Source: Sphingomonas endolithica
GTDB taxonomy: Bacteria > Pseudomonadota > Alphaproteobacteria > Sphingomonadales > Sphingomonadaceae
Assembly: GCF_025231525.1 (NCBI RefSeq)
Contig: NZ_CP103057.1
Coordinates: forward strand, 2,249,001-2,313,000
Length of the DNA: 64,000 nt
Reading direction: 5' to 3'
Below, piece after piece: positions 1-8,463 of this stretch. The notes beneath the pieces were generated by a model. The model was given only the letters and a program-made list of their open reading frames with translations, was not told where the DNA came from and made no database searches. The position numbers and the translations under genes were made by a program. How positions within the stretch are numbered: the first letter of the stretch is position 1; every line of letters starts with the position of its first letter.

Positions 1-27
1 GCGCCGCAAGGAGCATTGTCAGAAGGA

Positions 28-711
28 TCATTGACGCCGACCAAACGTGTGCACGAGACGCAGCCCGAGATTGTCGATCCCAGGATTCTGTTTTGAGAAC
101 AGCTGGCGGTGGCTGAAATGCTCCCACGTCGCCTCGACTGCCCAGCCCGGATTCAGGCGCACGCCCAACGACGCATTGGGATTGAACAGAAGCTGCGAAC
201 CAAACGCGGTGCGCGTGCGATAGATGTGATATCGCCGCCGGGCCTCGCCGATCGGCAGGGTGGGGTCGAACGGATCAGGGGTGAAGCGATAGCCGTCGTG
301 GATGGTCAGCCCAATCCCGACCTGCCCATACATCCGGCCGTGGAGGACGTGCTGCCGCCATTCCGCGCCCACGCTGGCGAAACTGGTGCGGCCAGCGGTG
401 TTGACCTGCACCTTGCCGGTCAGCCGCGGCTTTAGCGCCCAGGGTAACGGGGCGCTGCGATAGACAAGCTGGACGTCGACCGTGCCATCCTCCTCGCCGC
501 CTTCATATATTTGCCCGGCCGGCAGATCGGGAAATACCAACTCGTCGCCCAACGGATGAAAGTTCGAGCCGTGCTCAAGCAGCCCGATAGCGACCTCCGA
601 TCCGGCCCATCGCGACGTCCGGTCTCGCGGTGGAGCATTGTCTTGCGCCATAGCGCAGGTGGAGGCGAGCGCCATTACAGCGCCAACGGCGCTCTTTTTC
701 CAACACATCAT
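28..711 (-). CDS. Acyloxyacyl hydrolase / lipid A 3-O-deacylase (PagL-like)
   Basis: The 227-residue product starts with a signal peptide (MMCWKK, then a hydrophobic run ending in CAMA-Q) and then reads as a small outer-membrane beta barrel. The C-terminal part carries the PagL signature: WEHFSH with the His-x-Ser pair, then NPGIDNLGLR and a final aromatic-Gly-Arg-Arg end. The family removes an ester-linked 3-O acyl chain from lipid A in the outer membrane. The usual Glu after NPG is an Asp here, a conservative change. I chose the ATG at 711 because AAGGGGGG lies just upstream and the signal peptide begins there; the frame is open further upstream. It is a monocistronic gene divergent from the DUF2975 gene. 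Confidence 0.8.
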   Translation of the reverse strand: MMCWKKSAVGAVMALASTCAMAQDNAPPRDRTSRWAGSEVAIGLLEHGSNFHPLGDELVFPDLPAGQIYEGGEEDGTVDVQLVYRSAPLPWALKPRLTGKVQVNTAGRTSFASVGAEWRQHVLHGRMYGQVGIGLTIHDGYRFTPDPFDPTLPIGEARRRYHIYRTRTAFGSQLLFNPNASLGVRLNPGWAVEATWEHFSHRQLFSKQNPGIDNLGLRLVHTFGRRQ

Positions 712-793
712 GTGTCCCCCCTTGCGAAGGGCCGTCGCACCGACGATGACAATGGTGTATTCTGGCAAGTAATTTTCGTCAAACAGAAAGAAT

Positions 794-1423
794 ATGATGA
801 GTGACAGCTATTCTCTTCCTTCCGGGAAGGCGCGTGTCTGCCGCATCGCAGGGATCGTATTCCTTCTAGTGGCGACGATGTGGGGAGTGGCGACGGTGGC
901 GCAGTCGATCGTGCCGGGCTGGTCGATTTCGTGCGGCAACCAGCAGGGATGTCGCCAAGGTGCCGATCTCATCGGTTTGTTACCGGTCGCCGAACAAGCC
1001 TCGGTTTCCGGTGACCCCGCGGCGCACGCGCGCTTTGCCGCCTATGTTGGCCAGCCATCCGTGCGACTAGGTCTGGCAGGTCTGAGCCTGTTCGACGAGG
1101 GTTTCCTGGTCTTCCTGTTCGTGGCCGTCGGATTGACCTTGCGCCGGCTTGGAGGACGCGGCGGGCCTGTGCTGGCGCGTGCCTTGCCTTGGCTCAGGCG
1201 TGGAGCGCTCTCCGCGGTACTGTGGGCAGTTGCGCAGCCGCTGACTGACAGCTTGCAGGCGATGCTGCTGTTCCCGGGCACGCCCAGCGGTGCCTCTTGG
1301 TATATCGCGCTCGATCTGACCGTTGCCGGGCCGGCGCTGTTGCTGGCAATCGCGGCCTACGCCACCGCGTGGGCGTTGGAGGCGGGGATGCGAGCCGAGC
1401 GCGACCTGGCCGACTTCGTCTGA
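794..1423 (+). CDS. DUF2975-type four-helix membrane protein
   Basis: The 209-residue protein has about four hydrophobic segments (near residues 18-38, 95-115, 133-155 and 168-192). A short extracytoplasmic loop holds the CGNQQGC cysteine pair after the first. This layout, followed directly by a small Cro/CI-type HTH gene, is typical of DUF2975 proteins. The family's molecular role is not established. Its stop codon overlaps the start of the HTH gene (TGATG), which indicates translational coupling. Two adjacent ATGs (794 and 797) are possible starts. Confidence 0.7.
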   Translation: MMSDSYSLPSGKARVCRIAGIVFLLVATMWGVATVAQSIVPGWSISCGNQQGCRQGADLIGLLPVAEQASVSGDPAAHARFAAYVGQPSVRLGLAGLSLFDEGFLVFLFVAVGLTLRRLGGRGGPVLARALPWLRRGALSAVLWAVAQPLTDSLQAMLLFPGTPSGASWYIALDLTVAGPALLLAIAAYATAWALEAGMRAERDLADFV

Positions 1424-1659
1424 TGCCCGTCATCGTCAACCTGGACGTGATGCTGGCCCGCCGCAAGGTGCGCTCCAAGGAACTCGCCGAGGCCATCGGG
1501 ATCACCGAATCGAACTTGTCGTTGCTCAAGTCGGGCAAGGTCAAGGGTGTGCGCTTCTCCACCCTTGCCGCGATTTGCCGTTATCTTGACTGTGCGCCGG
1601 GCGACATCTTGGCTTACGAGATTTCGGATGACGATCTTCGCCCAGGTGACGGCGAGTAA
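1423..1659 (+). CDS. Small Cro/CI-type HTH regulator (YozG-like)
   Basis: The 78-residue protein is almost only a helix-turn-helix domain: MLARRKVRSKELAEAIGI, then SNLSLLKSGK as the recognition helix, then RFSTLAAICRYLDCAPGDIL. This is the YozG/HTH_26 family that regularly follows DUF2975 genes, so the two probably act together as a membrane protein and its cytoplasmic DNA-binding partner. The start ATG at 1423 overlaps the DUF2975 stop codon. A longer upstream reading of the same frame lies inside the previous gene and has no coding character. Confidence 0.82.
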   Translation: MPVIVNLDVMLARRKVRSKELAEAIGITESNLSLLKSGKVKGVRFSTLAAICRYLDCAPGDILAYEISDDDLRPGDGE

Positions 1660-1773
1660 GACGCGCTCACGCGATTTTCGAACCACCATCGCTTTTTCGG
1701 GACGGCATCCATCGCCTACGTCAGGCTGCCGATGTTCAACCCCTTCACCGACCCACTCCCCCAAACGCCCTCC

Positions 1774-3723
1774 TCAGACCATCACCTGCTCGCCCAGCTC
1801 CAGCACCTTGCCCGGCGGGATCTTCAGGAAATCGGTCGGGTCGCTCGCGTTGCGCTGCAGGAACATGAACAGATGGTCTTGCCATAGCGGCATGCCTTCC
1901 TTGGCCGACGGCTTCAGCGTGTTGCGCCCGATGAAATAGCTCGTCTTGGCGGGGTTCAGCACCTTCTTCGCTGCTGCCGCCTGGAAACCCAGGTCCGCCG
2001 GCACGTCGGGCGTCTCCATGAAGCCATAGGTCAGCATCACGATCACGAAATTGTCGTCCACCCGCTCCAGCTTCACGCGGTCCTCGTCCGCTGCCACCGG
2101 CCGGTCGGTGGTGCGGATGCTGACCACCAGATTGCGCTCGTGCAGCACCTTGTTGTGCTTCAGGTTGTGCAGCAAGGCGCCCGGCGCACTATGCGGGTTG
2201 GCGGTCAGGAACACCGCCGTGCCCTCGACCCGTTCGGGCGGCCGCTTGGCCAGCGCTGCGGCGAGATCGCTCAGCGGCACGCTCTGCCGCTCCTCGAACG
2301 CGCGCACGATGCCGCGGCCGCGCACCCAGGTATAGATCAGCAGCCCGATCGCCGCCGCCACCACCAGCGGCACCCATCCGCCCTCGATCACGCGCAGGAT
2401 GTTGGCGCCGAAGAAGATCAGGTCGAGCAGGAAGAACGGGGCGATCACCGCGATCGCCACCGGCCGCCGCCAGTTCCAGCGATGCCGCGCGACGATATAG
2501 GCAAGGCACGTCGTCACCACCATCGTGCCGGTCACCGCAATGCCGTACGCCGCGGCCATCGCGGTCGAGCTGCGGAACTGCACCACCAGCACCAGGACAC
2601 CCGCCAGCAACAGCCAGTTGATCGCTGGCAGGTAGATCTGCCCGGCATGGCGCGCCGATGTCTGGCGGATGCGCAGGCGCGGCAGCAGCCCAAGCTGGAT
2701 CGCCTGCTGAGTCAGCGAATAGGCCCCGGTGATCACCGCCTGGCTCGCGATCACCGTCGCCGCCAGCGACAGGCCGACGAGCCACGGCCGGAACCGCTCC
2801 GGCGCCATCAGGAAGAACCAGTCCTGGTTGGCGAACTTGCCGCCCGATGCCTGTGCCGCCTCCAGCGTCGCCAGCGCGAACGCGCCTTGGCCGAGATAAT
2901 TGAGGCACAATGCCGGAAACACCAGGAAGAACCAGCCGAGCCGGATCGGCGCGCGCCCGAAATGCCCCATGTCGGCGGTCAGCGCTTCCGCGCCCGTCAC
3001 CGTCAGGAACACCGCGCCGAGCACGAACAGCCCGGTCACGCCGTGCGTGACGAGGAACATCACGCCGTAATGCGGCGAGAAGACGCGCAGGATCGATGGC
3101 TCGTCGGCGATATGCCACAGCCCGATTCCGCCGATCACCACGAACCACACTAGGCACACCGGCCCGAACAGCGCCGAGACGCGCGCCGTACCGCGCGCCT
3201 GGATCAGGAACAGCCCGACCAGGATGACGATCGTCAGCAGCAGGATGCTCTGCTCGCTGATTCCCTGCCCCACGCCCGGCAGCGTGCGCAGCCCCTCGAC
3301 CGCCGACAGCACCGACAGCGCCGGGGTAATGATCGCATCGCCATAGAATAATGATGCCCCCGCCGCGCCGAGCACGATCGCGACCATCGATCTCTTGCCC
3401 AGCGCCCGCCTAGCCAATGCCGTCAGCGCCAGCACGCCGCCTTCGCCCTGATTGTCCGCGCGCATCAGGAACACGACATATTTGACGGTCACGACCAGGA
3501 TCAGCGACCACAAGGCAAGGCTCAGCACGCCCAATATCTCGCTCGCGTCGATCCCGTCCTTGCCGCTCTGGCCGAGCGCCTCGCGGAAGGCATAAAGCGG
3601 GCTGGTGCCGATATCGCCGAACACGACACCGATCGCACCGATCGTCAGCACGATCAGCGCAGGGTGGGCGTGTGGGGCGGATGGCGATGGCGCCTGCCCG
3701 GGCGTCGCTACGGCGGAAGACAT
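1774..3723 (-). CDS. kup: Low-affinity potassium transporter Kup
   Basis: The product has 649 residues. It begins with a Pro/Ala-rich cytosolic stretch and then LTIGAIGVVFGDIGTSPLYA, the hallmark first helix of Kup/HAK/KT proteins, and has about twelve transmembrane segments and a cytosolic C-terminal domain ending in the conserved FLKIPPGKVLELG region. It takes up K+ (proton-coupled in the family) across the inner membrane. The ATG at 3723 gives the usual family length; the frame is open to 3780. It is convergent with the HTH gene and divergent from pdeM. Confidence 0.95.
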   Translation of the reverse strand: MSSAVATPGQAPSPSAPHAHPALIVLTIGAIGVVFGDIGTSPLYAFREALGQSGKDGIDASEILGVLSLALWSLILVVTVKYVVFLMRADNQGEGGVLALTALARRALGKRSMVAIVLGAAGASLFYGDAIITPALSVLSAVEGLRTLPGVGQGISEQSILLLTIVILVGLFLIQARGTARVSALFGPVCLVWFVVIGGIGLWHIADEPSILRVFSPHYGVMFLVTHGVTGLFVLGAVFLTVTGAEALTADMGHFGRAPIRLGWFFLVFPALCLNYLGQGAFALATLEAAQASGGKFANQDWFFLMAPERFRPWLVGLSLAATVIASQAVITGAYSLTQQAIQLGLLPRLRIRQTSARHAGQIYLPAINWLLLAGVLVLVVQFRSSTAMAAAYGIAVTGTMVVTTCLAYIVARHRWNWRRPVAIAVIAPFFLLDLIFFGANILRVIEGGWVPLVVAAAIGLLIYTWVRGRGIVRAFEERQSVPLSDLAAALAKRPPERVEGTAVFLTANPHSAPGALLHNLKHNKVLHERNLVVSIRTTDRPVAADEDRVKLERVDDNFVIVMLTYGFMETPDVPADLGFQAAAAKKVLNPAKTSYFIGRNTLKPSAKEGMPLWQDHLFMFLQRNASDPTDFLKIPPGKVLELGEQVMV

Positions 3724-3844
3724 TGCATTCGGCCTGTGATGAAGGACGGCGCGCTCTACGCCTGTTGCACTGCAGCGCAAGGGAATAGTGTATTAACGCC
3801 CGCATGGCGTTGATCCACCACGCATTTACCGTCATAGCCCGGCA

Positions 3845-4504
3845 ATGGTTCCCTTTTCGTTCGCCGGCCACGATCTTTTTGCCCTGCCGCAAGGCGCGCT
3901 CTTCTGGCCCGCGCGCCAAGCGCTGCTGGTCGCCGACCTGCATTTCGAAAAAGCCAGCTGGTACGCACTACGCGGGCAGATGCTGCCGCCCTATGACAGC
4001 ATGGCGACATTGGCGGATCTGACCGCGCTGGCCACCGCCACGCAGGCGCGGGAGATCTGGTGCCTGGGTGACAGCTTCCACGATTCCGCCGGCTGCGATC
4101 GCCTGCCGCACGCCGCGCAGGACATGCTGCGCGCGCTGACCGGTGCGCGCCGCTGGATCTGGATCACCGGCAATCACGATCCGCACATCGATCGCTGCGG
4201 CGGCGAGGTGCTGCCCGAGGCGGTCGTCGACGGCCTGGTGCTGCGCCATGAAGCGGACCCCACCGATCCCCGTCCGGAACTGTCGGGCCATTTCCATCCC
4301 AAATTGCGCATCCGCGTTCGCGGCCGCCTCGTCTCGCGTCGCTGCTTCGTGATGACGTCGAGCAAGATGATCTTTCCCGCCTTCGGGTCGCTCACCGGCG
4401 GCCTGGATGCCGACCACCGCGAGATCGTGCGCGCGGTGGGCGGCGGCGCACAGGCGGTGATCGCGGTCGAGGATCGACTATTACGCTTCCCGCTCGCCGC
4501 CTGA
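3845..4504 (+). CDS. pdeM: Ligase-associated DNA damage response endonuclease PdeM
   Basis: This 219-residue calcineurin-type metallophosphoesterase carries the metal-binding blocks in order: VADLHFEKA (near residue 30), CLGDSFHD (near 77), ITGNHD (near 107) and ELSGHFHPK (near 148). The PdeM subfamily is usually found beside an ATP-dependent DNA ligase, an Lhr-like helicase and an MBL-fold exonuclease; none of them is adjacent here. Role by family: phosphoesterase/endonuclease in DNA repair. A LexA-like motif overlaps the start codon region. It is divergent from kup, with about 120 bp between them. Confidence 0.88.
   Translation: MVPFSFAGHDLFALPQGALFWPARQALLVADLHFEKASWYALRGQMLPPYDSMATLADLTALATATQAREIWCLGDSFHDSAGCDRLPHAAQDMLRALTGARRWIWITGNHDPHIDRCGGEVLPEAVVDGLVLRHEADPTDPRPELSGHFHPKLRIRVRGRLVSRRCFVMTSSKMIFPAFGSLTGGLDADHREIVRAVGGGAQAVIAVEDRLLRFPLAA
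3848..3862. promoter_or_regulatory. LexA-like GTTC-N7-GTTC overlapping the pdeM start
   Basis: The sequence GTTC, seven bases, GTTC matches the alphaproteobacterial SOS-box consensus. It covers codons 2-6 of pdeM. The same pattern lies upstream of imuA at 31910. One or two chance matches are expected in a window this size, so the call rests on the gene being a DNA-damage gene. Confidence 0.3.
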
Positions 4505-4558
4505 TCGCGAGAGCAGGGGGCTGAGCTCCAGCTAGACCACGGACGCTCCACTCACACA

Positions 4559-4745
4559 CCCGTTCGTGCTGAGTAGAGACCGAGTAGGCCGCAGGCCGTA
4601 TCGAGGGCTCGTATCGAAGCACTGATGGAGCGCGGGGCGCGTGTCTTTCGATACGCCCTGTCGATACGCCCTGCGGGCTACTCGATGCCTGTCCTGAGCG
4701 CCTGCCCTTGCAGGCAGTCGAAGGGGCACCTCAAGACGAACGGGG
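4559..4745. repeat. Dispersed GATACG...CTACTCG...GACGAACGG repeat, two copies
   Basis: Two head-to-head degenerate copies sit here: 4559-4616 (CCGTTCGTGCTGAGTAGAGA, then GAGTAGGCCGCAGGCCGTAT) and 4649-4745 (CGATACGCCCTGCGGGCTAC, then a TGCC-rich hairpin, then GACGAACGGG). Related copies occur at 21463-21514 inside a coding sequence and at 21807-21868. No gene is visible in 4505-4925. Confidence 0.65.
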
Positions 4746-4775
4746 TGGTTAACTCCAGTTTCTGGACTATCCTCC

Positions 4776-4870
4776 GTCACCCCGGACTTGTTCCGGGGTC
4801 CACTGTTCCGCATGCTCGCGGGCCAGCGGACGAGAGGCTAAGTGGCCCCCGGAACAAGTCCGGGGTGACG
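4776..4870. repeat. Inverted pair of GTCACCCCGGACTTGTTCCGGGG palindromic repeats
   Basis: A REP-like unit (GTCACCCCGGACTTG plus TTCCGGGGTCCAC) at 4776-4802 is repeated in inverted orientation at 4842-4870. Each unit can itself fold through CCCCGGA/TCCGGGG. The same unit occurs at 13959, 20422, 20500 and 20671. Confidence 0.8.
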
Positions 4871-4925
4871 ACGATGCCTCGCACTCAGCAGAACGTCGCG
4901 CTTAGCCGCCCCGCCCACCCCCGCC

Positions 4926-5426
4926 TCACTCCTCCACCGGCGCCTCGCGCCGCTTCCGCACCACGCCGACCAGCGCCACCGATCCCACGATCAGGCCCAG
5001 CACGCCGATCTTCTTGGCCAGCCCGCTCTTGTTGTGCTGCCACTCGGCGCGCGCGCCCATTTCTGCCGGGATGTTCGGCACCTTGCCGTGCGCCAGGTCA
5101 TCGACGATGCCCTCGACGACGTTGATCCGGTCGGCCCCCATCAACAGCAGCCAGTGCCACCAGTCGGATTCGCTGCGCTTGAACGCGACGCGCCGGATCA
5201 TGCCGCTGATCCCGCTCGGCGGGGTCGACGTGCCGGTGACCGCCGGCATGTGCTTGTACTCGATCGATTCCAGCACCTCGACATCGGGTTGCTGCTGCAC
5301 CGGCCGCGCCCAGGTGTCGCCGCGCGTCTGGTCCTCGATATGACGCATCGGATAGGTCGGGTCGTTCTCGGGATCGGCATCGGTCCCCCAGCCCGGTATC
5401 TTCGACGTATCGACAAGGTTGGTCAT
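4926..5426 (-). CDS. Conserved hypothetical protein with C-terminal membrane anchor
   Basis: The 166-residue protein is soluble for about 130 residues (rich in D, P, R and W; WWHWLLLMGADRINVVEGIV in the middle) and ends with one hydrophobic helix (IGVLGLIVGSVALVGVV) followed by a short basic cytosolic tail. No catalytic motif is evident. It starts 11 bp downstream of the alcohol dehydrogenase stop codon, behind a GAAGGGA ribosome-binding site, so the two are almost certainly cotranscribed. I do not recognise a function. Confidence 0.75.
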   Translation of the reverse strand: MTNLVDTSKIPGWGTDADPENDPTYPMRHIEDQTRGDTWARPVQQQPDVEVLESIEYKHMPAVTGTSTPPSGISGMIRRVAFKRSESDWWHWLLLMGADRINVVEGIVDDLAHGKVPNIPAEMGARAEWQHNKSGLAKKIGVLGLIVGSVALVGVVRKRREAPVEE

Positions 5427-5437
5427 GATCGGTCCCT

Positions 5438-6586
5438 TCAGGCGCCGTTGGGAAGCAGGACCGGCTTGATGCAGCCGTCGAGCTTGCCCGAGAAGATGTG
5501 ATAGGCGTCGGCGATATGCTCCAGCGGCACGCGGTGCGTGATCATCTGCTTGGGGTCCAGCCGGCCCTCGCGAATATGCTCGATCAGCCGGGGCAGCAGC
5601 CGCTTGACCGATGCCTGGTTGGCGCGGATCGTGATGCCCTTGTTCACGACGTTGCCGATGGGCACGATGTTGCCGGTCGGGCCGTACACGCCGACGATCG
5701 AGACGATCCCGCCCTTCTTGACCGAATTGATCGCCCAATGCAGCGCGATCGCGTTGCCGGCGACCAGCTTCAGCTTGGTGCCGAGCAGCCATTGCGTGCC
5801 GTTGCCGGTGGCATCCCCGCCGACCGCGTCGATGCACACGTCGGCGCCCAGGCCGTCGGTCTGCTTCTTCATGAACACCGCAATGTCGTCGATCTCGCGG
5901 AAATTATAGACTTCGGCATGCGCAAAGCGCTTGGCGAACTCCAGCCGGTATTCGAGCTCGTCGAACACGATCACGCGGCCGGCACCGAACAGCCAGGCGG
6001 ACTTGGCGGCCATCAGCCCCACCGGACCCGCGCCGAACACCGCCACCGTATCGCCGCGCTTGATGCCGCCCATTTCGGCCGCCTGATAGCCGGTCGGCAC
6101 GACGTCGGTCAGCAGCACGGCATCGTCCGGGTCCATCCAGTCGGGGATGACGGTGGGCCCGACATCGGCATAGGGCACGCGGACATATTGCGCCTGCCCG
6201 CCATCATAGCCGCCGGCGGTATGCGAATAGCCGTAGATGCCGCCGACCGCCGTCGCCTGCGCGTTCGATTCGTGGCAATTGCCGAACAGCCCCTGCTGGC
6301 AGAAATGGCATTTGCCACACGCAATGTTGAACGGCACCAGCACATGGTCGCCGACCTTCAGGTTCTCGACCGCCGGCCCGACCTCCTCGACGATGCCGCA
6401 GAATTCATGGCCGAAGGTCGTGCCGATGCGCGTGTCGGGCACCATGCCATGATACAGATGCAGATCGGAGCCGCAGATGCATGACCGCGTCACGCGGACG
6501 ATGGCGTCCTCCGGATGCTGGATCGTCGGCATCGGCTTTTCATCGGCTCGTACCCGGTATGGACCGCGGTAGTTCATTGCCAGCAT
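5438..6586 (-). CDS. Zinc-dependent alcohol dehydrogenase (FDH-like MDR family)
   Basis: This 382-residue medium-chain dehydrogenase has the catalytic-zinc residues in CICGSDLH and FGHEFCG, the four-cysteine structural-zinc lobe (CGKCHFCQQGLFGNC) and the nucleotide-binding GAGPVGLMAAK. The insertion pattern and the AVGGDATG region resemble glutathione-independent formaldehyde-dehydrogenase-like enzymes, but the substrate cannot be read from sequence. The start is behind GAGGAATT. It forms an operon with the downstream anchor protein and is divergent from a LacI-type regulator, which is its likely controller. Confidence 0.87.
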   Translation of the reverse strand: MLAMNYRGPYRVRADEKPMPTIQHPEDAIVRVTRSCICGSDLHLYHGMVPDTRIGTTFGHEFCGIVEEVGPAVENLKVGDHVLVPFNIACGKCHFCQQGLFGNCHESNAQATAVGGIYGYSHTAGGYDGGQAQYVRVPYADVGPTVIPDWMDPDDAVLLTDVVPTGYQAAEMGGIKRGDTVAVFGAGPVGLMAAKSAWLFGAGRVIVFDELEYRLEFAKRFAHAEVYNFREIDDIAVFMKKQTDGLGADVCIDAVGGDATGNGTQWLLGTKLKLVAGNAIALHWAINSVKKGGIVSIVGVYGPTGNIVPIGNVVNKGITIRANQASVKRLLPRLIEHIREGRLDPKQMITHRVPLEHIADAYHIFSGKLDGCIKPVLLPNGA

Positions 6587-6726
6587 GTTGAAATTCCTCG
6601 CTTAGTCGAGGGCACAAGCGCTGGTGCCAGGCGATGGTTCCTCGGAATTCACCGCGACATGATGCACATTAGCATGTTCGAACCGGCACCCTTTTTGCCT
6701 TGCCAAGTCCGGTTGGCCGCCGCCAA

Positions 6727-6758
6727 AATGGCAACGTTGGTCAACCATGACCGACCAA
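6727..6758. promoter_or_regulatory. Possible LacI-type operator region
   Basis: In the divergent adh/lacI spacer, 6732-6739 is an 8-bp perfect palindrome with the central CG typical of LacI-family operators (CAACGTTG). It is followed by TTGGTC-N10-GACCAA (6737-6758). It lies 27-53 bp upstream of the regulator start, which would fit autoregulation. No experimental support. Confidence 0.35.
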
Positions 6759-6784
6759 TGCCGATCACGCGCCGGGGAGCCCGC

Positions 6785-7816
6785 ATGTCAGCCACGTCAC
6801 CGCTCGACCATGGCCGCCGCGCGACGATCATCGATGTGGCGCGGGAGGCGGAAGTCTCGATCAAGACCGTCTCGCGCGTGTTCAACGATGCGCCGAACGT
6901 CACGCCCAAGATGCGCGACAAGGTGATGAAGGTGGCAACCGCGCTGCATTACCATCCCAATGTCGTGGCGCAGGGGCTGGTCGGGCGGCGCTCCTACCTC
7001 CTCGGGCTGTTCTACGAGAATCCCAGCCCCAATTACGTCGTGGAGCTACAGCAAGGCGCGCTCGCGCGGCTGCATGGCGAGAAATACCGCCTCGTGGTGC
7101 TCCCCGTAGAGCAGGTCGCGGCGGTCGCCGACAACATCCTCGGGCTGGTCCGCTCGACCGCGCTCGACGGGATCGTGCTGACGCCGCCGGCGTCGGATCA
7201 TCCGGTGATCCTCGAACGCCTGGCCCAGGCACGCTTCCCCTTCGTGCGCATCGCCCCGACCCACTCGCCCGATCTCGGCCCGCGCACGATCACCGACGAT
7301 GTCGGCGCGGCGCGGCTGATGACCGAATACCTCATCTCGCTCGGCCATCGCCGCATCGGCACGATCAAGGGCGATCCCAGCCATCCCTCCAGCGCGGCCC
7401 GCTTGCTCGGCTTCAACCATGCTTTGGCCGCCGCGGGATTGACGGTGCAGCCCCACCATCTCGGCGACGGCCTGTTCACCTTCGACAGCGGCTTCGCCGC
7501 AGCGCGCGCGATGCTCGCCTCGCCCGACCGCCCGAGCGCGATCTTCGCGCAGAATGACGACATGGCGGCGGGCGCGATCATGGCGGCGCACGATTTGGGA
7601 CTAAAGGTGCCGGGCGACGTCTCCATTGCCGGCTTCGACGACAGCGCCATCGCGCGCATCGTCTGGCCGCGCATCACCACCATCCACCAGCCGGTATTCG
7701 ACATGGCGCGCGACGCCACCGACATGCTCGTCGCGATGCTGGAAAAGCAACCCTATGCCCCGGTCGTCGATCACCCGTTCACGCTCGTCCCGCGCCAGTC
7801 GACCGGCCCGGCCTAG
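6785..7816 (+). CDS. LacI-family transcriptional regulator
   Basis: The 343-residue protein opens with the LacI headpiece (ATIIDVAREAEVSIKTVSRV, then FNDAPNVTPKMRDKV and the hinge helix). A periplasmic-binding-type sugar-sensing domain follows (LLGLFYENPSPNYV..., ending in the DDMAAGAIMAAHDLG and IAGFDDSAIARIVWP blocks). The start at 6785 sits behind GGGGAG at normal spacing; the frame is open upstream but lacks an RBS and headpiece homology. It probably regulates the divergent dehydrogenase operon. The inducer is unknown. Confidence 0.9.
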   Translation: MSATSPLDHGRRATIIDVAREAEVSIKTVSRVFNDAPNVTPKMRDKVMKVATALHYHPNVVAQGLVGRRSYLLGLFYENPSPNYVVELQQGALARLHGEKYRLVVLPVEQVAAVADNILGLVRSTALDGIVLTPPASDHPVILERLAQARFPFVRIAPTHSPDLGPRTITDDVGAARLMTEYLISLGHRRIGTIKGDPSHPSSAARLLGFNHALAAAGLTVQPHHLGDGLFTFDSGFAAARAMLASPDRPSAIFAQNDDMAAGAIMAAHDLGLKVPGDVSIAGFDDSAIARIVWPRITTIHQPVFDMARDATDMLVAMLEKQPYAPVVDHPFTLVPRQSTGPA

Positions 7817-7818
7817 CG

Positions 7819-8463
7819 TCAGTCCATCGCCGCGCGCATCGCTGCCCCGGCCACGAACGGAGCGCCCGCCAGCAGCACCAGGCTGACCGCCGCCAGCAGC
7901 TTCACCGCCCCCGCGCCACCGTCGATCGAGCCGGCGCCAAAGATCAGCAGCGGCACCGCCAGCGGCAGCATGACCAGCCCCGCGACTGCGCCCGCACCGC
8001 GCACGCCGGCCACGAGCGCGGCGGTGGCGACCGCGAGCGCCGCCAGCCCCGGCGTGCCGATCAGCAGTCCGAGCTCGACCGCCAGCAGCGTGGATGGCGC
8101 CACGCCCAGCAAGCCGGCCGCGATCACCGCCGCCAGCATCACCGGCGGCCCGAAGCTCAGCCAGTGCGCGACGATCTTGGCGGCGGCAACGCTCGCCATG
8201 CTCATCCCGCGCACCGCCAACTGGTCGAGCACGCCGGCCTCCGCATCGGGCGCGATCAGCCGCTCGACCGGCAGCAACGCCGCCAGCAACGCCGCCGCCC
8301 AGATCACCCCGCCGCCGACCCGCGCCAGCAGCGTGGCATCCGGCCCGATCGCGAACGGAAACAGGATCGCGACGAGCAGGAAGAAGGCGACGACCAACGT
8401 CACGCCGCCGCCCGCCCAGGCGCGCCGCACGTCGCGCGCGATCAATGCCGCCAGCACGCTCAT
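7819..8463 (-). CDS. ccmB: Heme exporter protein CcmB
   Basis: The 214-residue integral membrane protein has six predicted helices. It opens with a cytosolic MSVLAALIARDVRRAW segment and then FLLVAILFPFAIGPD, as in CcmB. With CcmA it forms the ATP-driven part of the cytochrome c maturation machinery that delivers heme to CcmE. Its ATG overlaps the ccmA stop (ATGA). Only ccmA and ccmB are here; the remaining ccm genes are not in the window. Confidence 0.88.
   Translation of the reverse strand: MSVLAALIARDVRRAWAGGGVTLVVAFFLLVAILFPFAIGPDATLLARVGGGVIWAAALLAALLPVERLIAPDAEAGVLDQLAVRGMSMASVAAAKIVAHWLSFGPPVMLAAVIAAGLLGVAPSTLLAVELGLLIGTPGLAALAVATAALVAGVRGAGAVAGLVMLPLAVPLLIFGAGSIDGGAGAVKLLAAVSLVLLAGAPFVAGAAMRAAMD

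Noticed and set aside
4745..4760. TTAAC followed by GTTT near 4748, similar to the PEP-CTERM motif
   Set aside because: Spacing is four, not five, and no PEP-CTERM gene is nearby; it lies in repeat DNA.
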